A DNA stretch of 42,862 bases from Pseudoalteromonas luteoviolacea NCIMB 1942 (GTDB lineage Bacteria; Pseudomonadota; Gammaproteobacteria; Enterobacterales; Alteromonadaceae). Position numbers and translations under genes: made by a program. The DNA lies in the NCBI RefSeq assembly GCF_001625595.1, contig NZ_AUXT01000149.1:1-42862 (forward strand), given 5' to 3'. Numbering within the stretch: the stretch's first letter is position 1; each line of letters starts with the position of its first letter. Shown here piece after piece: positions 34,709 to 42,520 of the stretch. A model generated the notes under the pieces. It searched no databases. It saw only the letters and a program-made list of their open reading frames with translations, and had not been told where the DNA came from.

Positions 34709-35679
34709 TGACAAACACAGAAAAGCATTTTGAAACCGCGATTCAAATTGGACTTAGTGCATGTCTAGGTGGTGATCGCGTGCGTTTTGACAAAGGTCAC
34801 AAGCGCTCTAACTTTTGTATGGACGAATTTGTCAACCACGTTGAATACGTGAAGTTTTGTCCCGAGGTGGCGATTGGCATGCCGATACCGCGAAATACTA
34901 TTCGACAGGTTAGGTATGGAGATGTTATCAAAGTGTGTAGACCTGATGGGTCCGGAGATGTGGGCGCAAAATTAACAGAGTATGGCGAGCGAGTTGCTAA
35001 AACTAAGGTTAAGGCGTTGTCAGGATTTGTATTTTGCGCTAAAAGCCCAAGCTGCGGAATGGAGCGCGTCAAAGTATATAACGATACTGGAACTGGCGCG
35101 TCGGCAGAAGGCGTTGGCGCGTTTGCAGAGCAAATAATGAAGCATAATCCGCTACTTCCATGCGAAGAAAATGGGCGGCTTAACGATGTCCATTTGCGAG
35201 AAAACTTTGTTATGCGAGTGTATGTATTTAAATCTTGGCAGGAGTTAATTGAGCAACCGGTTAATAAAAAAGTACTTACTGACTTTCACGCAAAACACAA
35301 ATATCTGCTCATGAGTCATAACTACAGCGCTTATAGAACACTTGGTCGTTTGCTGGCAGAAGGCGAGCCGAAAGAGTGTGATGTATTAGCACAGGATTAT
35401 ATTTCTGGCCTGATGGAGGCGCTGAAAAAGCCAGCCAGTAGAAAAGGTCAAGCGAACACACTTGCGCATCTTCAGGGTTATTTTAAGAATGATATCTCTC
35501 AGGTCGAAAAGGCTGAGATGGTCGAGGCGATTGACGAGTATCGTAAGGGCTTGGTCCCATTAAATGTGCCATTAACGTTACTTAAGCATCATTTGAGGGT
35601 TCATCCTAAAGCGTATCTTCAACAACAAGTGTATTTCGACCCTTACCCAAGTGATTTAAAACTAAGGTTCTCAATTTGA
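34708..35679 (+). CDS. rudS: DUF523-DUF1722 fusion, RudS-like tRNA 4-thiouridine desulfidase
   Basis: 323 aa. The N-terminal DUF523 (TudS-type) domain has three conserved cysteines for a [4Fe-4S] cluster: C19 in SACLGG, C51 in FCPEVAIGMP, and C116 in SPSCGMERV. The C-terminal DUF1722 (about 195-323) contains KHKYLLMSHNYSAYRTLGRL. Fusions of this kind have been described as RudS, which removes sulfur from 4-thiouridine in tRNA, the near-UV target. Placement between chrR and photolyase fits light protection. The specific activity is inferred from the fusion and context; the domain calls are firm. Confidence 0.85.
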   Translation: MTNTEKHFETAIQIGLSACLGGDRVRFDKGHKRSNFCMDEFVNHVEYVKFCPEVAIGMPIPRNTIRQVRYGDVIKVCRPDGSGDVGAKLTEYGERVAKTKVKALSGFVFCAKSPSCGMERVKVYNDTGTGASAEGVGAFAEQIMKHNPLLPCEENGRLNDVHLRENFVMRVYVFKSWQELIEQPVNKKVLTDFHAKHKYLLMSHNYSAYRTLGRLLAEGEPKECDVLAQDYISGLMEALKKPASRKGQANTLAHLQGYFKNDISQVEKAEMVEAIDEYRKGLVPLNVPLTLLKHHLRVHPKAYLQQQVYFDPYPSDLKLRFSI

Positions 35680-37058
35680 ACAAGACGATATTTTGGTTTA
35701 GGCGTGATTTACGGCTTCACGGTAATGAAGCGCTTATTCAAGCAATTAATAACGGCGCCAGAGAGGCGCTGTTTTTTATTTGTGAAAAACAGTGGCAAAA
35801 ACATAACGCAAGCGACATTCAGCTGGATTTTCTCAAGCGACGGGTAGCGTACTTAGGTGAAGAACTTGCGCAGCTTGGTTTAAAGCTTACAGTACTTGAC
35901 GGTGATAATTTTGACGTTTTGCCAAATAAACTCAAGCAGTATGCGGAACAAAATAATATATCTACCATCTATGCAAATAGAGAGTATGAAATAAACGAGC
36001 TCGACAGAGACAAAGCGTGTAGCGAGTTGGGCGTAGAACTTCGTTTATACGATGGAGATGTGTTATCACCACCTGGCAGTATTGTTACTAAAGGAGGTGA
36101 GATGTTTAAAGTGTTCACTCCTTTCAAAAAGGCGTGGCTATCGTTAAATAGTGAACGAATGTTTCCAGTGGGACGCAAATTGGAACCTATTGGAACAGCT
36201 ATTGGTTGGGTGGCCCCTGAAGCGCTGGCGTCCAATGGTGCGTCCGATAAGTGGCCGATTGAAGATCATGTTATTGAAAAAGTAATCTCGCAGTTCATTT
36301 TTGAAAAAGTTCATAAATACGACGCACAACGTGATATACCCAGTATAAAAGGGACATCTGGATTAAGCCCATATTTAGCGCTTGGTATCGTTGCGGTCAC
36401 TGAATTAATAGGCCGAATCCAGTACGAGACACCAGATGTTTTAATCCGCACTAAGTCAGCAGAATTCTCTTACGTGAATGAATTAATATGGAGAGAGTTT
36501 TATAGGCATTTAATGTTTGTTTACCCAAAACTCTGTAAAGGGTACAATTTCAACGAGAAATACAACTCTGTTGCATGGTTAAATCAAGAAAGTCAGTTTA
36601 ACGCATGGTGTGAAGGAAAAACTGGATACCCTATTGTCGATGCAGCAATGCGGCAATTAAATCAAACTGGATGGATGCACAATCGGCTGAGAATGATTGT
36701 AGCCAGCTTTTTGACTAAGCACCTATTGATCGATTGGAGATGGGGTGAGTCTTATTTCATGAGTAAGTTAATAGATGGAGACTTGGCATCAAATAATGGC
36801 GGATGGCAATGGGCTGCAAGCACAGGTTGTGACGCTCAGCCTTACTTTAGAATATTTAATCCAATTACACAAAGCGAAAAATTTGATCCTGATGGCACTT
36901 TTATCCGTAAATACGTACATGAATTAGAGTCAGTGCCAGCTAAACATATTCACTTTCCGCACGATTTTCTCAGCGCGTTTGGTGATAAAAAGTATTCGGC
37001 ACCTATTGTTGAGCACAAGGCTGCAAGGGAAAGAGCGCTTGCCGCATTTAAGGTATAA
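35676..37058 (+). CDS. phrB: Deoxyribodipyrimidine photolyase
   Basis: 460 aa, starting with TTG at 35676 inside the previous stop (TTGA). No other in-frame start precedes the conserved NKTIFWFRRDLRLHGNEAL, so TTG is secure. The N-terminal antenna-binding Rossmann domain is followed by the FAD domain: ELIWREFYRHLMF, TGYPIVDAAMRQL, WMHNRLRMIVASFLTKHLLI, and GDLASNNGGWQWAASTGCD, all typical of class I CPD photolyases. It repairs UV-made pyrimidine dimers with blue light. A cryptochrome without repair activity is less likely. The antenna pigment cannot be told by eye. Confidence 0.93.
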   Translation: MNKTIFWFRRDLRLHGNEALIQAINNGAREALFFICEKQWQKHNASDIQLDFLKRRVAYLGEELAQLGLKLTVLDGDNFDVLPNKLKQYAEQNNISTIYANREYEINELDRDKACSELGVELRLYDGDVLSPPGSIVTKGGEMFKVFTPFKKAWLSLNSERMFPVGRKLEPIGTAIGWVAPEALASNGASDKWPIEDHVIEKVISQFIFEKVHKYDAQRDIPSIKGTSGLSPYLALGIVAVTELIGRIQYETPDVLIRTKSAEFSYVNELIWREFYRHLMFVYPKLCKGYNFNEKYNSVAWLNQESQFNAWCEGKTGYPIVDAAMRQLNQTGWMHNRLRMIVASFLTKHLLIDWRWGESYFMSKLIDGDLASNNGGWQWAASTGCDAQPYFRIFNPITQSEKFDPDGTFIRKYVHELESVPAKHIHFPHDFLSAFGDKKYSAPIVEHKAARERALAAFKV

Positions 37059-37061
37059 AGA

Positions 37062-37487
37062 ATGGAACAGCACCTTATCAATTTTGTTGATATATACAAC
37101 AAGCTATCAGATAAAAATCTCAATCTACTTAAAAATATATATGATGAGGAAATTGTATTTACGGATCCTCTTCATGAGGTAGAAGGCTTAGAGGCTTTGA
37201 CAAAGTACTTTGAAAATATGTACGCAAACGTCAATTCCATCTCGTTCGATATTAAAGAGCATTTCGTTTTAAATAACATGGGGTTTCTTTACTGGGATAT
37301 GAAGTTTTCCCACAGTAGATTAAATGGTAAAAAAACAATCACCGTAGCAGGGCACAGTAAGCTGACTTTTAAAGGTTCGAAAGTGGTTAACCATTTTGAT
37401 TATTTTGATGTTGGAGCGCTGTTGTATCGCAATATTCCCTTGTTAGGTAACGTTATCAAAACAATAGAAAAGAGAGCAACTTCATGA
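37062..37487 (+). CDS. NTF2-like (SnoaL-type) protein
   Basis: 141 aa, with a start 3 bp after the photolyase stop and a 4-bp overlap with the SDR gene. The cone-shaped NTF2-like fold is suggested by FVDIYNKLSDKNLNLL, the YDEEIVFTDPLHEVEGLEAL segment, and VVNHFDYFDVGALLY near the end. No signal peptide or membrane helix. Members of this fold bind small molecules or catalyse isomerisations, so no reaction can be given. Homologues commonly sit in the same sigma/ChrR photoprotective operon. Part of the lipid-modification block is inferred from position. Confidence 0.75.
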   Translation: MEQHLINFVDIYNKLSDKNLNLLKNIYDEEIVFTDPLHEVEGLEALTKYFENMYANVNSISFDIKEHFVLNNMGFLYWDMKFSHSRLNGKKTITVAGHSKLTFKGSKVVNHFDYFDVGALLYRNIPLLGNVIKTIEKRATS

Positions 37488-38206
37488 CTGATTCTGGGCT
37501 AAAAAGCGTGCTTATTACAGGCGCAACATCGGGAATTGGTGAAGGTCTAGTTAAACGTTACTCGAGGTCACATAACGTTGTTGCATGTGGCCGTAATGAA
37601 GAGAAACTCAAGAAACTTGAAGTGCGAAATGTTCAAACATTGAAGTTTGATATGACTGAAAAAGCTCAAGTTGCAAGCGCGTTTAATGACATTGAACAAG
37701 TAGATATCGTGATACTTAATGCTGGTGTGTGTGAATACATCGACGACGCTCAACGTTTTGACTCCGAATTGTTTGAAAGAGTCATACATGCCAATGTCAT
37801 TGCAACTGGATATTGTATTGAGGCTTTGCTCCCGAAGATAAAGCCTAGTGGCCAATTAGTTATAGTCAGTTCTAGCGCGAGCTTTTTGCCGCTGCCCCGA
37901 GCGCAAGCTTATGGAGCATCCAAGGCGGCATTAAGCTATTTAACGCGTGTTATGCAAGTCGAATTAGAAGGTATTGATGTGACTTTGGTTCACCCGGGGT
38001 TTGTAGAGACTCCGCTGACTGATAAAAATGACTTCCCGATGCCGTTTTTAGTCACTGTAGAAAAAGCATGTGAAGAAATATATGAAGGGGTTGAGCGCCG
38101 CAAAAAAGAAATACAATTTCCAAAGCGCTTCACTCTGTTACTTAAGTTATTCTCATTACTCCCTTTCCGTTTATGGCTGCCCCTAGCAAAAAGGATAAAA
38201 CGTTGA
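37484..38206 (+). CDS. Short-chain dehydrogenase/reductase
   Basis: 240 aa. The NAD(P)-binding motif TGATSGIGEGL (from about 13), the NAG motif in VILNAGVCEY, and the catalytic Ser and YxxxK in QAYGASKAALSYL are all present. This marks a classical SDR oxidoreductase. The C-terminus is hydrophobic and basic ([22 protein letters not shown] region), which may associate it with membranes. It overlaps the NTF2-like gene by 4 bp. The substrate is not known; context suggests lipid or stress metabolism. Confidence 0.88.
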   Translation: MTDSGLKSVLITGATSGIGEGLVKRYSRSHNVVACGRNEEKLKKLEVRNVQTLKFDMTEKAQVASAFNDIEQVDIVILNAGVCEYIDDAQRFDSELFERVIHANVIATGYCIEALLPKIKPSGQLVIVSSSASFLPLPRAQAYGASKAALSYLTRVMQVELEGIDVTLVHPGFVETPLTDKNDFPMPFLVTVEKACEEIYEGVERRKKEIQFPKRFTLLLKLFSLLPFRLWLPLAKRIKR

Positions 38207-39456
38207 AAAAAATAGCAATCATTGGCTCCGGTATTTCTGGAATGACAGCAGCTTATTTACTGAATAAAAAGCATGAAATTACTCTTTTCGAGAAGGATAG
38301 TAGGCTTGGGGGTCACACCGCTACGATTGACGTTGAGACGTCAGAAGGCAATATTGCTATTGATACTGGCTTTATCGTTTTTAATGATAGAACTTACCCT
38401 CTTTTTGAAAAGTTACTCGACGAAATAAACGTTGGTCGCAACCCAACGCAAATGAGTTTTAGTGTAAAAACTGCGGAACGTGACTTTGAGTACAACGGTC
38501 ATACGTTTGCATCGTTGTTTGCGCAAAAACGCAATATTTTTTCGTTCAAATTTTGGCGTTTTTTGTATAATATCGTCAAGTTTAACCGCATCGCAAAAGA
38601 GCTTTATCACAGCGGTGACTACTCTGATCACAAGAATCTAGGTGAGTTTTTAGATGCTCACGGTTTTGACGACTTTTTCAAAAGCCACTATATCTTACCG
38701 ATGGGCGCTGCGATTTGGTCAACCAGCTTAAAAGGGATGTTGGATTTTGAAATCCAATTTTTTATTCGATTTTTTTACAATCATGGATTGTTAGACGTTG
38801 CCGGTAGACCTCAATGGTACGTTATTCCAGGTGGTTCAAAACAATATATTGCACCCTTAACACAATCCTATAAAAACAAAATCAGACTGAATGCCAATAT
38901 AAAAAGTGTTACACGAGACAACGAAGGTGTTGAGGTTATTTTTGAAGATGGCTCAGTTGAGGGGTTTGACGAGGTGGTATTTGCTTGTCATTCAGATCAA
39001 GCATTAGCGCTATTAGCTGATGCGACCGATCTAGAGCGGGAGGTACTTGGTGCAATTGAGTACACGCCAAATAGCGTCGTGCTGCATACCGATACCAACT
39101 TATTACCAAAAAGAATAGCCGCCTGGGCAAGCTGGAATTACTTACTTGATGAAGGGCAAGCCAGACCTGCTACGGTGACTTACCAAATGAACATTCTGCA
39201 AAATTTAGAGTGTAATCAGCAGTTTTGTGTGACTTTAAATAATGACGAGCAAATTGCACCTGACAAAATTATCCAAAAGTTTGAATATTTTCATCCTGTC
39301 TTTAACACTCGGAGTATTTCGGCTCAAAAGCGCAAAAACGAAGTAGACGGCGTAAATAAAACCTATTTTTGTGGTGCATATTGGTTTAATGGATTTCATG
39401 AAGATGGAGTAAGAAGTGCGGTCGATGTAGCCAAAAAGCTGGGGGTAGAATTTTGA
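38203..39456 (+). CDS. FAD/NAD(P)-binding oxidoreductase, amine-oxidase-like
   Basis: 417 aa from TTG 38203, which overlaps the SDR stop (TTGA) and has AAGGA 7 nt upstream. ATG 38173 is open but overlaps the SDR gene by 34 bp and lacks a good site. The start [19 protein letters not shown] is a GxGxxG FAD motif, followed by [15 protein letters not shown]. The C-terminal end [20 protein letters not shown] is typical of the flavin amine oxidase/desaturase superfamily. In comparable sigma-E operons this type is placed with a CFA-like methyltransferase in modified fatty acid synthesis. The exact reaction is inferred at best. Confidence 0.85.
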   Translation: MKKIAIIGSGISGMTAAYLLNKKHEITLFEKDSRLGGHTATIDVETSEGNIAIDTGFIVFNDRTYPLFEKLLDEINVGRNPTQMSFSVKTAERDFEYNGHTFASLFAQKRNIFSFKFWRFLYNIVKFNRIAKELYHSGDYSDHKNLGEFLDAHGFDDFFKSHYILPMGAAIWSTSLKGMLDFEIQFFIRFFYNHGLLDVAGRPQWYVIPGGSKQYIAPLTQSYKNKIRLNANIKSVTRDNEGVEVIFEDGSVEGFDEVVFACHSDQALALLADATDLEREVLGAIEYTPNSVVLHTDTNLLPKRIAAWASWNYLLDEGQARPATVTYQMNILQNLECNQQFCVTLNNDEQIAPDKIIQKFEYFHPVFNTRSISAQKRKNEVDGVNKTYFCGAYWFNGFHEDGVRSAVDVAKKLGVEF

Positions 39457-40178
39457 GAAGCGCCATCTATGTGGGGGATGTGAGGCATAGGCGTTACTCT
39501 GTATCATCTCATCACTTTAAGTACCCCATGTATATGATGTGTATCGACCTAGATGAACTTCAGTATCTAGATGATATACACCCTATGTTTGGGACCAAAG
39601 GTCGAAAAATTTTGAAATTTTGCCAACAGGATTACTTAGATGGCGAGAGTAATGATTTAAAGCAGCGTGCGCTGGACAAAAGTAGAGAGCTTGGCGTTGA
39701 TGCGTCTAATAGCCAAGTTTATTTAATGGGGCAAGGTCGATGTTTAGGATATTATTTTAGCCCAGTTAATTTTTATTTCTTTTCCAAAGACGCTGATACC
39801 TACACACATATGATTGCCGAAGTAAGCAATACGCCTTGGAATGAGCGACATTATTATCTGGTTCCGCTCGGAAAGAAAGTGAACTTTAAGAAGACCTTCC
39901 ACGTATCACCTTTCATGAATTTAGATATGGAATATCATTGGCATATAAAAGCGCCAGCGCAACATGCCTTTGTTCATATTGAAAACAAAAACCAACGCGA
40001 ACTTCTTTTTGACGCGACTTTGAGGTTACAGAGAGTGCCACTTGAACGGCAGGCGATTACCTCACTGTTAAAACGTTTCCCAGCGATGACCTTTACAATA
40101 TTAAAAGGTATCTACTGGCAGGCTTTGAAGCTGTTCATGAAAAAAGTTCCTTTTATTAGTCACCCCGGAAGTTTGTAA
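39453..40178 (+). CDS. DUF1365 family protein
   Basis: 241 aa with a TTG start at 39453 that overlaps the previous stop (TTGA); a run of G residues lies just upstream. The start [20 protein letters not shown] and the next part [14 protein letters not shown] match DUF1365. Further family features are [37 protein letters not shown] and [17 protein letters not shown]. The function is unknown. The gene almost always stands between the flavin oxidoreductase and the CFA-type methyltransferase, so a linked lipid role is generally assumed. Confidence 0.88.
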   Translation: MRSAIYVGDVRHRRYSVSSHHFKYPMYMMCIDLDELQYLDDIHPMFGTKGRKILKFCQQDYLDGESNDLKQRALDKSRELGVDASNSQVYLMGQGRCLGYYFSPVNFYFFSKDADTYTHMIAEVSNTPWNERHYYLVPLGKKVNFKKTFHVSPFMNLDMEYHWHIKAPAQHAFVHIENKNQRELLFDATLRLQRVPLERQAITSLLKRFPAMTFTILKGIYWQALKLFMKKVPFISHPGSL

Positions 40179-40179
40179 G

Positions 40180-41442
40180 ATGGAAAAAACGACACAACCC
40201 TATAGTGATATAAGCGACAGCTGGACCAGTAAAGCCTGTAAAAAACTTGTATTGACAGCGCTTGATCAGATCACATGGGGGCATATTAAACTTATTGACA
40301 GCTCACAAGAATACAGTTTTGGCGTGCAAAGCTGTGACCAATCAGTAACCATTAATGTGCTCTCTCAGCAAATGTATTCTAAATTTGCGCTTGGAGGAAG
40401 TGTGGGCGCAGGAGAGTCCTATATATTAGGGTTCTGGGAGTGTTCAGACCTAACCAAACTGATAGAAATATTTGTTGTCAATCAAGATGTTTTAGATAAG
40501 TTCGAAAAGAAGTTTGCACTATTATCCGGCTTGATGAACAAAGTTACGCATTTTAAAAACCGCAATACTAAAGCTGGATCGAAGAAAAACATTGTGGCTC
40601 ATTACGACTTAGGTAACGATCTCTACGGTGCTTTTTTAAGCGATGAGATGCTCTACTCCAGCGCTGTTTATCCTACTCATGATGCATCACTAGAAGATGC
40701 GCAAATTCATAAGCTTAAGCAGATTTGCGAGCAAGTTGACCTACAAGCCGAAGATCATGTTATCGAGATTGGCACTGGGTGGGGAGCATTCGCAATTTAT
40801 GCGGCGCAAAATTATGGCTGCAAGGTTACGACGACAACGATTTCCGAAGAGCAATATGCTTTTGTAAAAGAAAAAATTGATACACTCGGGCTGCAAAGCC
40901 AAATCACTTTATTAAAAGATGATTATAGAGAGTTAACAGGTCGATTTGATAAACTTGTCTCGATTGAGATGATTGAGGCTGTGGGGCATGATTATCTTAG
41001 CGGCTTCTTTGAAAAGTGCAGCACTTTGTTAAAGCCCAATGGCGTGATGTTAATACAAGCAATTACAATTGCCTGTCAGAGATACCAGCACTATTTGAAA
41101 AACTCTGACTTTATTCAGCAATATATATTCCCAGGCGGGTGTCTTCCTTCGGTGACAGAAATGAGTAAGCAAATTTGTAATAACACGGATATGGTAGTGC
41201 ACTCCATTAAAGATATCGGTTTACACTACGCGAAAACCTTATACGACTGGCGGGTACGTTTTAACAGGGCATGGCCATCCATTAACAATCAAAAGTTCGA
41301 CCAGCGCTTTTATAGGCTGTGGGAGTTTTATTTATGCTACTGCGAAGGTGGGTTTAAACAAAGAGCAACCAGTGCGGTACATTTAGTCGCTAGAAAGCCA
41401 AGGCATTTGAACAATGATGAAACGGTATTCTGTAATTATTAA
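40180..41442 (+). CDS. Cyclopropane-fatty-acyl-phospholipid synthase-family methyltransferase
   Basis: 420 aa, SAM-dependent. HYDLGNDLYGAFLSDEM (from about 141) and the SAM-binding VIEIGTGWGAFAIYA (194) are standard for the CFA family, as is QQYIFPGGCLPSVTE further on. Where E. coli Cfa has its conserved cysteine (YSCA), this protein has YSSA (about residue 159-162), a change seen in CFA relatives of photoprotective operons. It may methylenate or methylate unsaturated phospholipid chains. Starts 1 bp after the DUF1365 stop, and its end overlaps DUF2878 by 29 bp. Confidence 0.87.
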   Translation: MEKTTQPYSDISDSWTSKACKKLVLTALDQITWGHIKLIDSSQEYSFGVQSCDQSVTINVLSQQMYSKFALGGSVGAGESYILGFWECSDLTKLIEIFVVNQDVLDKFEKKFALLSGLMNKVTHFKNRNTKAGSKKNIVAHYDLGNDLYGAFLSDEMLYSSAVYPTHDASLEDAQIHKLKQICEQVDLQAEDHVIEIGTGWGAFAIYAAQNYGCKVTTTTISEEQYAFVKEKIDTLGLQSQITLLKDDYRELTGRFDKLVSIEMIEAVGHDYLSGFFEKCSTLLKPNGVMLIQAITIACQRYQHYLKNSDFIQQYIFPGGCLPSVTEMSKQICNNTDMVVHSIKDIGLHYAKTLYDWRVRFNRAWPSINNQKFDQRFYRLWEFYLCYCEGGFKQRATSAVHLVARKPRHLNNDETVFCNY

Positions 41443-41944
41443 CTTTATAGTGTTTCAAGTCGCTTGGTTCGCGGTTTTTTTCCTCAACCACCAAGCTGTA
41501 CCGGTATTGCTGCTCGTGATAGGCATCATGGCTATGATGAGCCCAGACAGAAAAAGTGACTGCATGTTTGTTGTATGTGGGCTGGGTGTTGGTTTGATGA
41601 TAGAGCTTATTGCAGCTGGGACGAATGTGATTAAATATGTAGGTGGCCCCATACCTGTATGGCTTGTTTTACTGTGGTGTACGCTACTTTTTAGTTTCAG
41701 AGAGTCAATGGGTAAATTGTTTACTTTACCACTCAAGATCCGTGTTCCACTTGTATGGTTGGGAGCCCCTGGAAGTTATTATGCGGGGCAACAAGCAGAC
41801 CTTTTGATTACCGCAAACCCCACATTATTCTTCTGGCTAGTATACGGAGGTATTTGGTATTGTGGATTTGAATCATTAAGGTGGCTTAACAGTCATCCAA
41901 AATTAAAGCGAAAAATAGGTACGGATGGGGTTTTAGGTACCTGA
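41414..41944 (+). CDS. DUF2878 membrane protein
   Basis: 176 aa with about five hydrophobic segments: INFIVFQVAWFAVFFL near the N-terminus, VPVLLLVIGIMAMM, FVVCGLGVGLMIELIAAG, PVWLVLLWCTLLFSF, and LFFWLVYGGIWYC. This fits DUF2878, a small inner-membrane family of unknown role. The ATG lies inside the cfa-type gene (29-bp overlap; ATG 41417 is an equal choice). It is the last gene of the sigma/ChrR operon, as its relatives often are, and may anchor or assist the lipid-modifying enzymes, which is inference. Confidence 0.82.
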   Translation: MMKRYSVIINFIVFQVAWFAVFFLNHQAVPVLLLVIGIMAMMSPDRKSDCMFVVCGLGVGLMIELIAAGTNVIKYVGGPIPVWLVLLWCTLLFSFRESMGKLFTLPLKIRVPLVWLGAPGSYYAGQQADLLITANPTLFFWLVYGGIWYCGFESLRWLNSHPKLKRKIGTDGVLGT

Positions 41945-42082
41945 TTTAGCTAAATCCGTGCAATATAAGGACAAACAGAGCGAAATAATTGGCGTATACG
42001 TGAATTTGCACTTGCACAAAGGGCAAAAATGGATAAACATAGAATTCGCTCCGGCAGAAAATAAAAATATAGGAATTTTATA

Positions 42083-42358
42083 ATGAACAAAGCTCAACTA
42101 GTTGAAAAGATAGCGAACGACGCTGATATCTCTAAAACGGCAGCTGGCCGTGCATTAGATGCTTTAACTAGTGCTGTAACTGAAGCTCTAAAAGAAGGTG
42201 ATTCAGTAGCACTAGTTGGTTTTGGTACTTTCTCTGTAAAAGAGCGTGCTGCTCGTACTGGTCGTAACCCGCAAACAGGTGATGAGATCCAAATCCCTGC
42301 AGCAAATATCCCAACATTTAAAGCGGGTAAAGGTCTTAAAGATCAAGTAAACCTTTAA
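42083..42358 (+). CDS. hupB: HU-family DNA-binding protein (HupB-like)
   Basis: 91 aa, complete. It begins [20 protein letters not shown], and the body has [20 protein letters not shown] and [19 protein letters not shown], the DNA-bending arm region. The D-I-S-K-x-A-A-G-R-A-L-D pattern and [14 protein letters not shown] wording are nearer to E. coli HU-beta than HU-alpha. HU bends and compacts DNA as a nucleoid protein. A weak TTGCACTTGCAC direct repeat (42006-42017) lies upstream and may be part of its promoter. It is not next to lon, where hupB usually stands. Strong terminator downstream. Confidence 0.93.
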   Translation: MNKAQLVEKIANDADISKTAAGRALDALTSAVTEALKEGDSVALVGFGTFSVKERAARTGRNPQTGDEIQIPAANIPTFKAGKGLKDQVNL

Positions 42359-42426
42359 TAGGGTATTACACAGACTTCACAGAAAATCGAGATGTCTACT
42401 AATAACGAAAAGAGATCTTGATGCTC

Positions 42427-42469
42427 TAATGCCTATCAGTGTAGGCATTAATTGTTCGAACAATCGAAC
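42427..42469. repeat. Two dyads between hupB and its terminator
   Basis: TAATGCCTA-TCAGTG-TAGGCATTA (42427-42450, 9-bp perfect arms) followed by GTTCGA-ACAA-TCGAAC (42454-42469, overlapping the palindrome TTGTTCGAACAA). No T-runs follow either; possible protein sites or mRNA structures. Confidence 0.55.
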
Positions 42470-42488
42470 GATATTTTGAGTATGTAAG

Positions 42489-42520
42489 AATCCGATAAAC
42501 ATAGTTTATCGGATTTTTTT
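42489..42520 (+). terminator. Rho-independent terminator after hupB
   Basis: AATCCGATAAAC-ATA-GTTTATCGGATT, a 12-bp perfect stem, followed by a run of T to 42520. The IS4 remnant ATG follows at once. Confidence 0.9.

Noticed and set aside
42006..42039. TTGCAC and TAAACA as the hupB promoter
   Set aside because: The -35 is acceptable but the -10 matches only three of six consensus bases; kept only as a note in the hupB entry.
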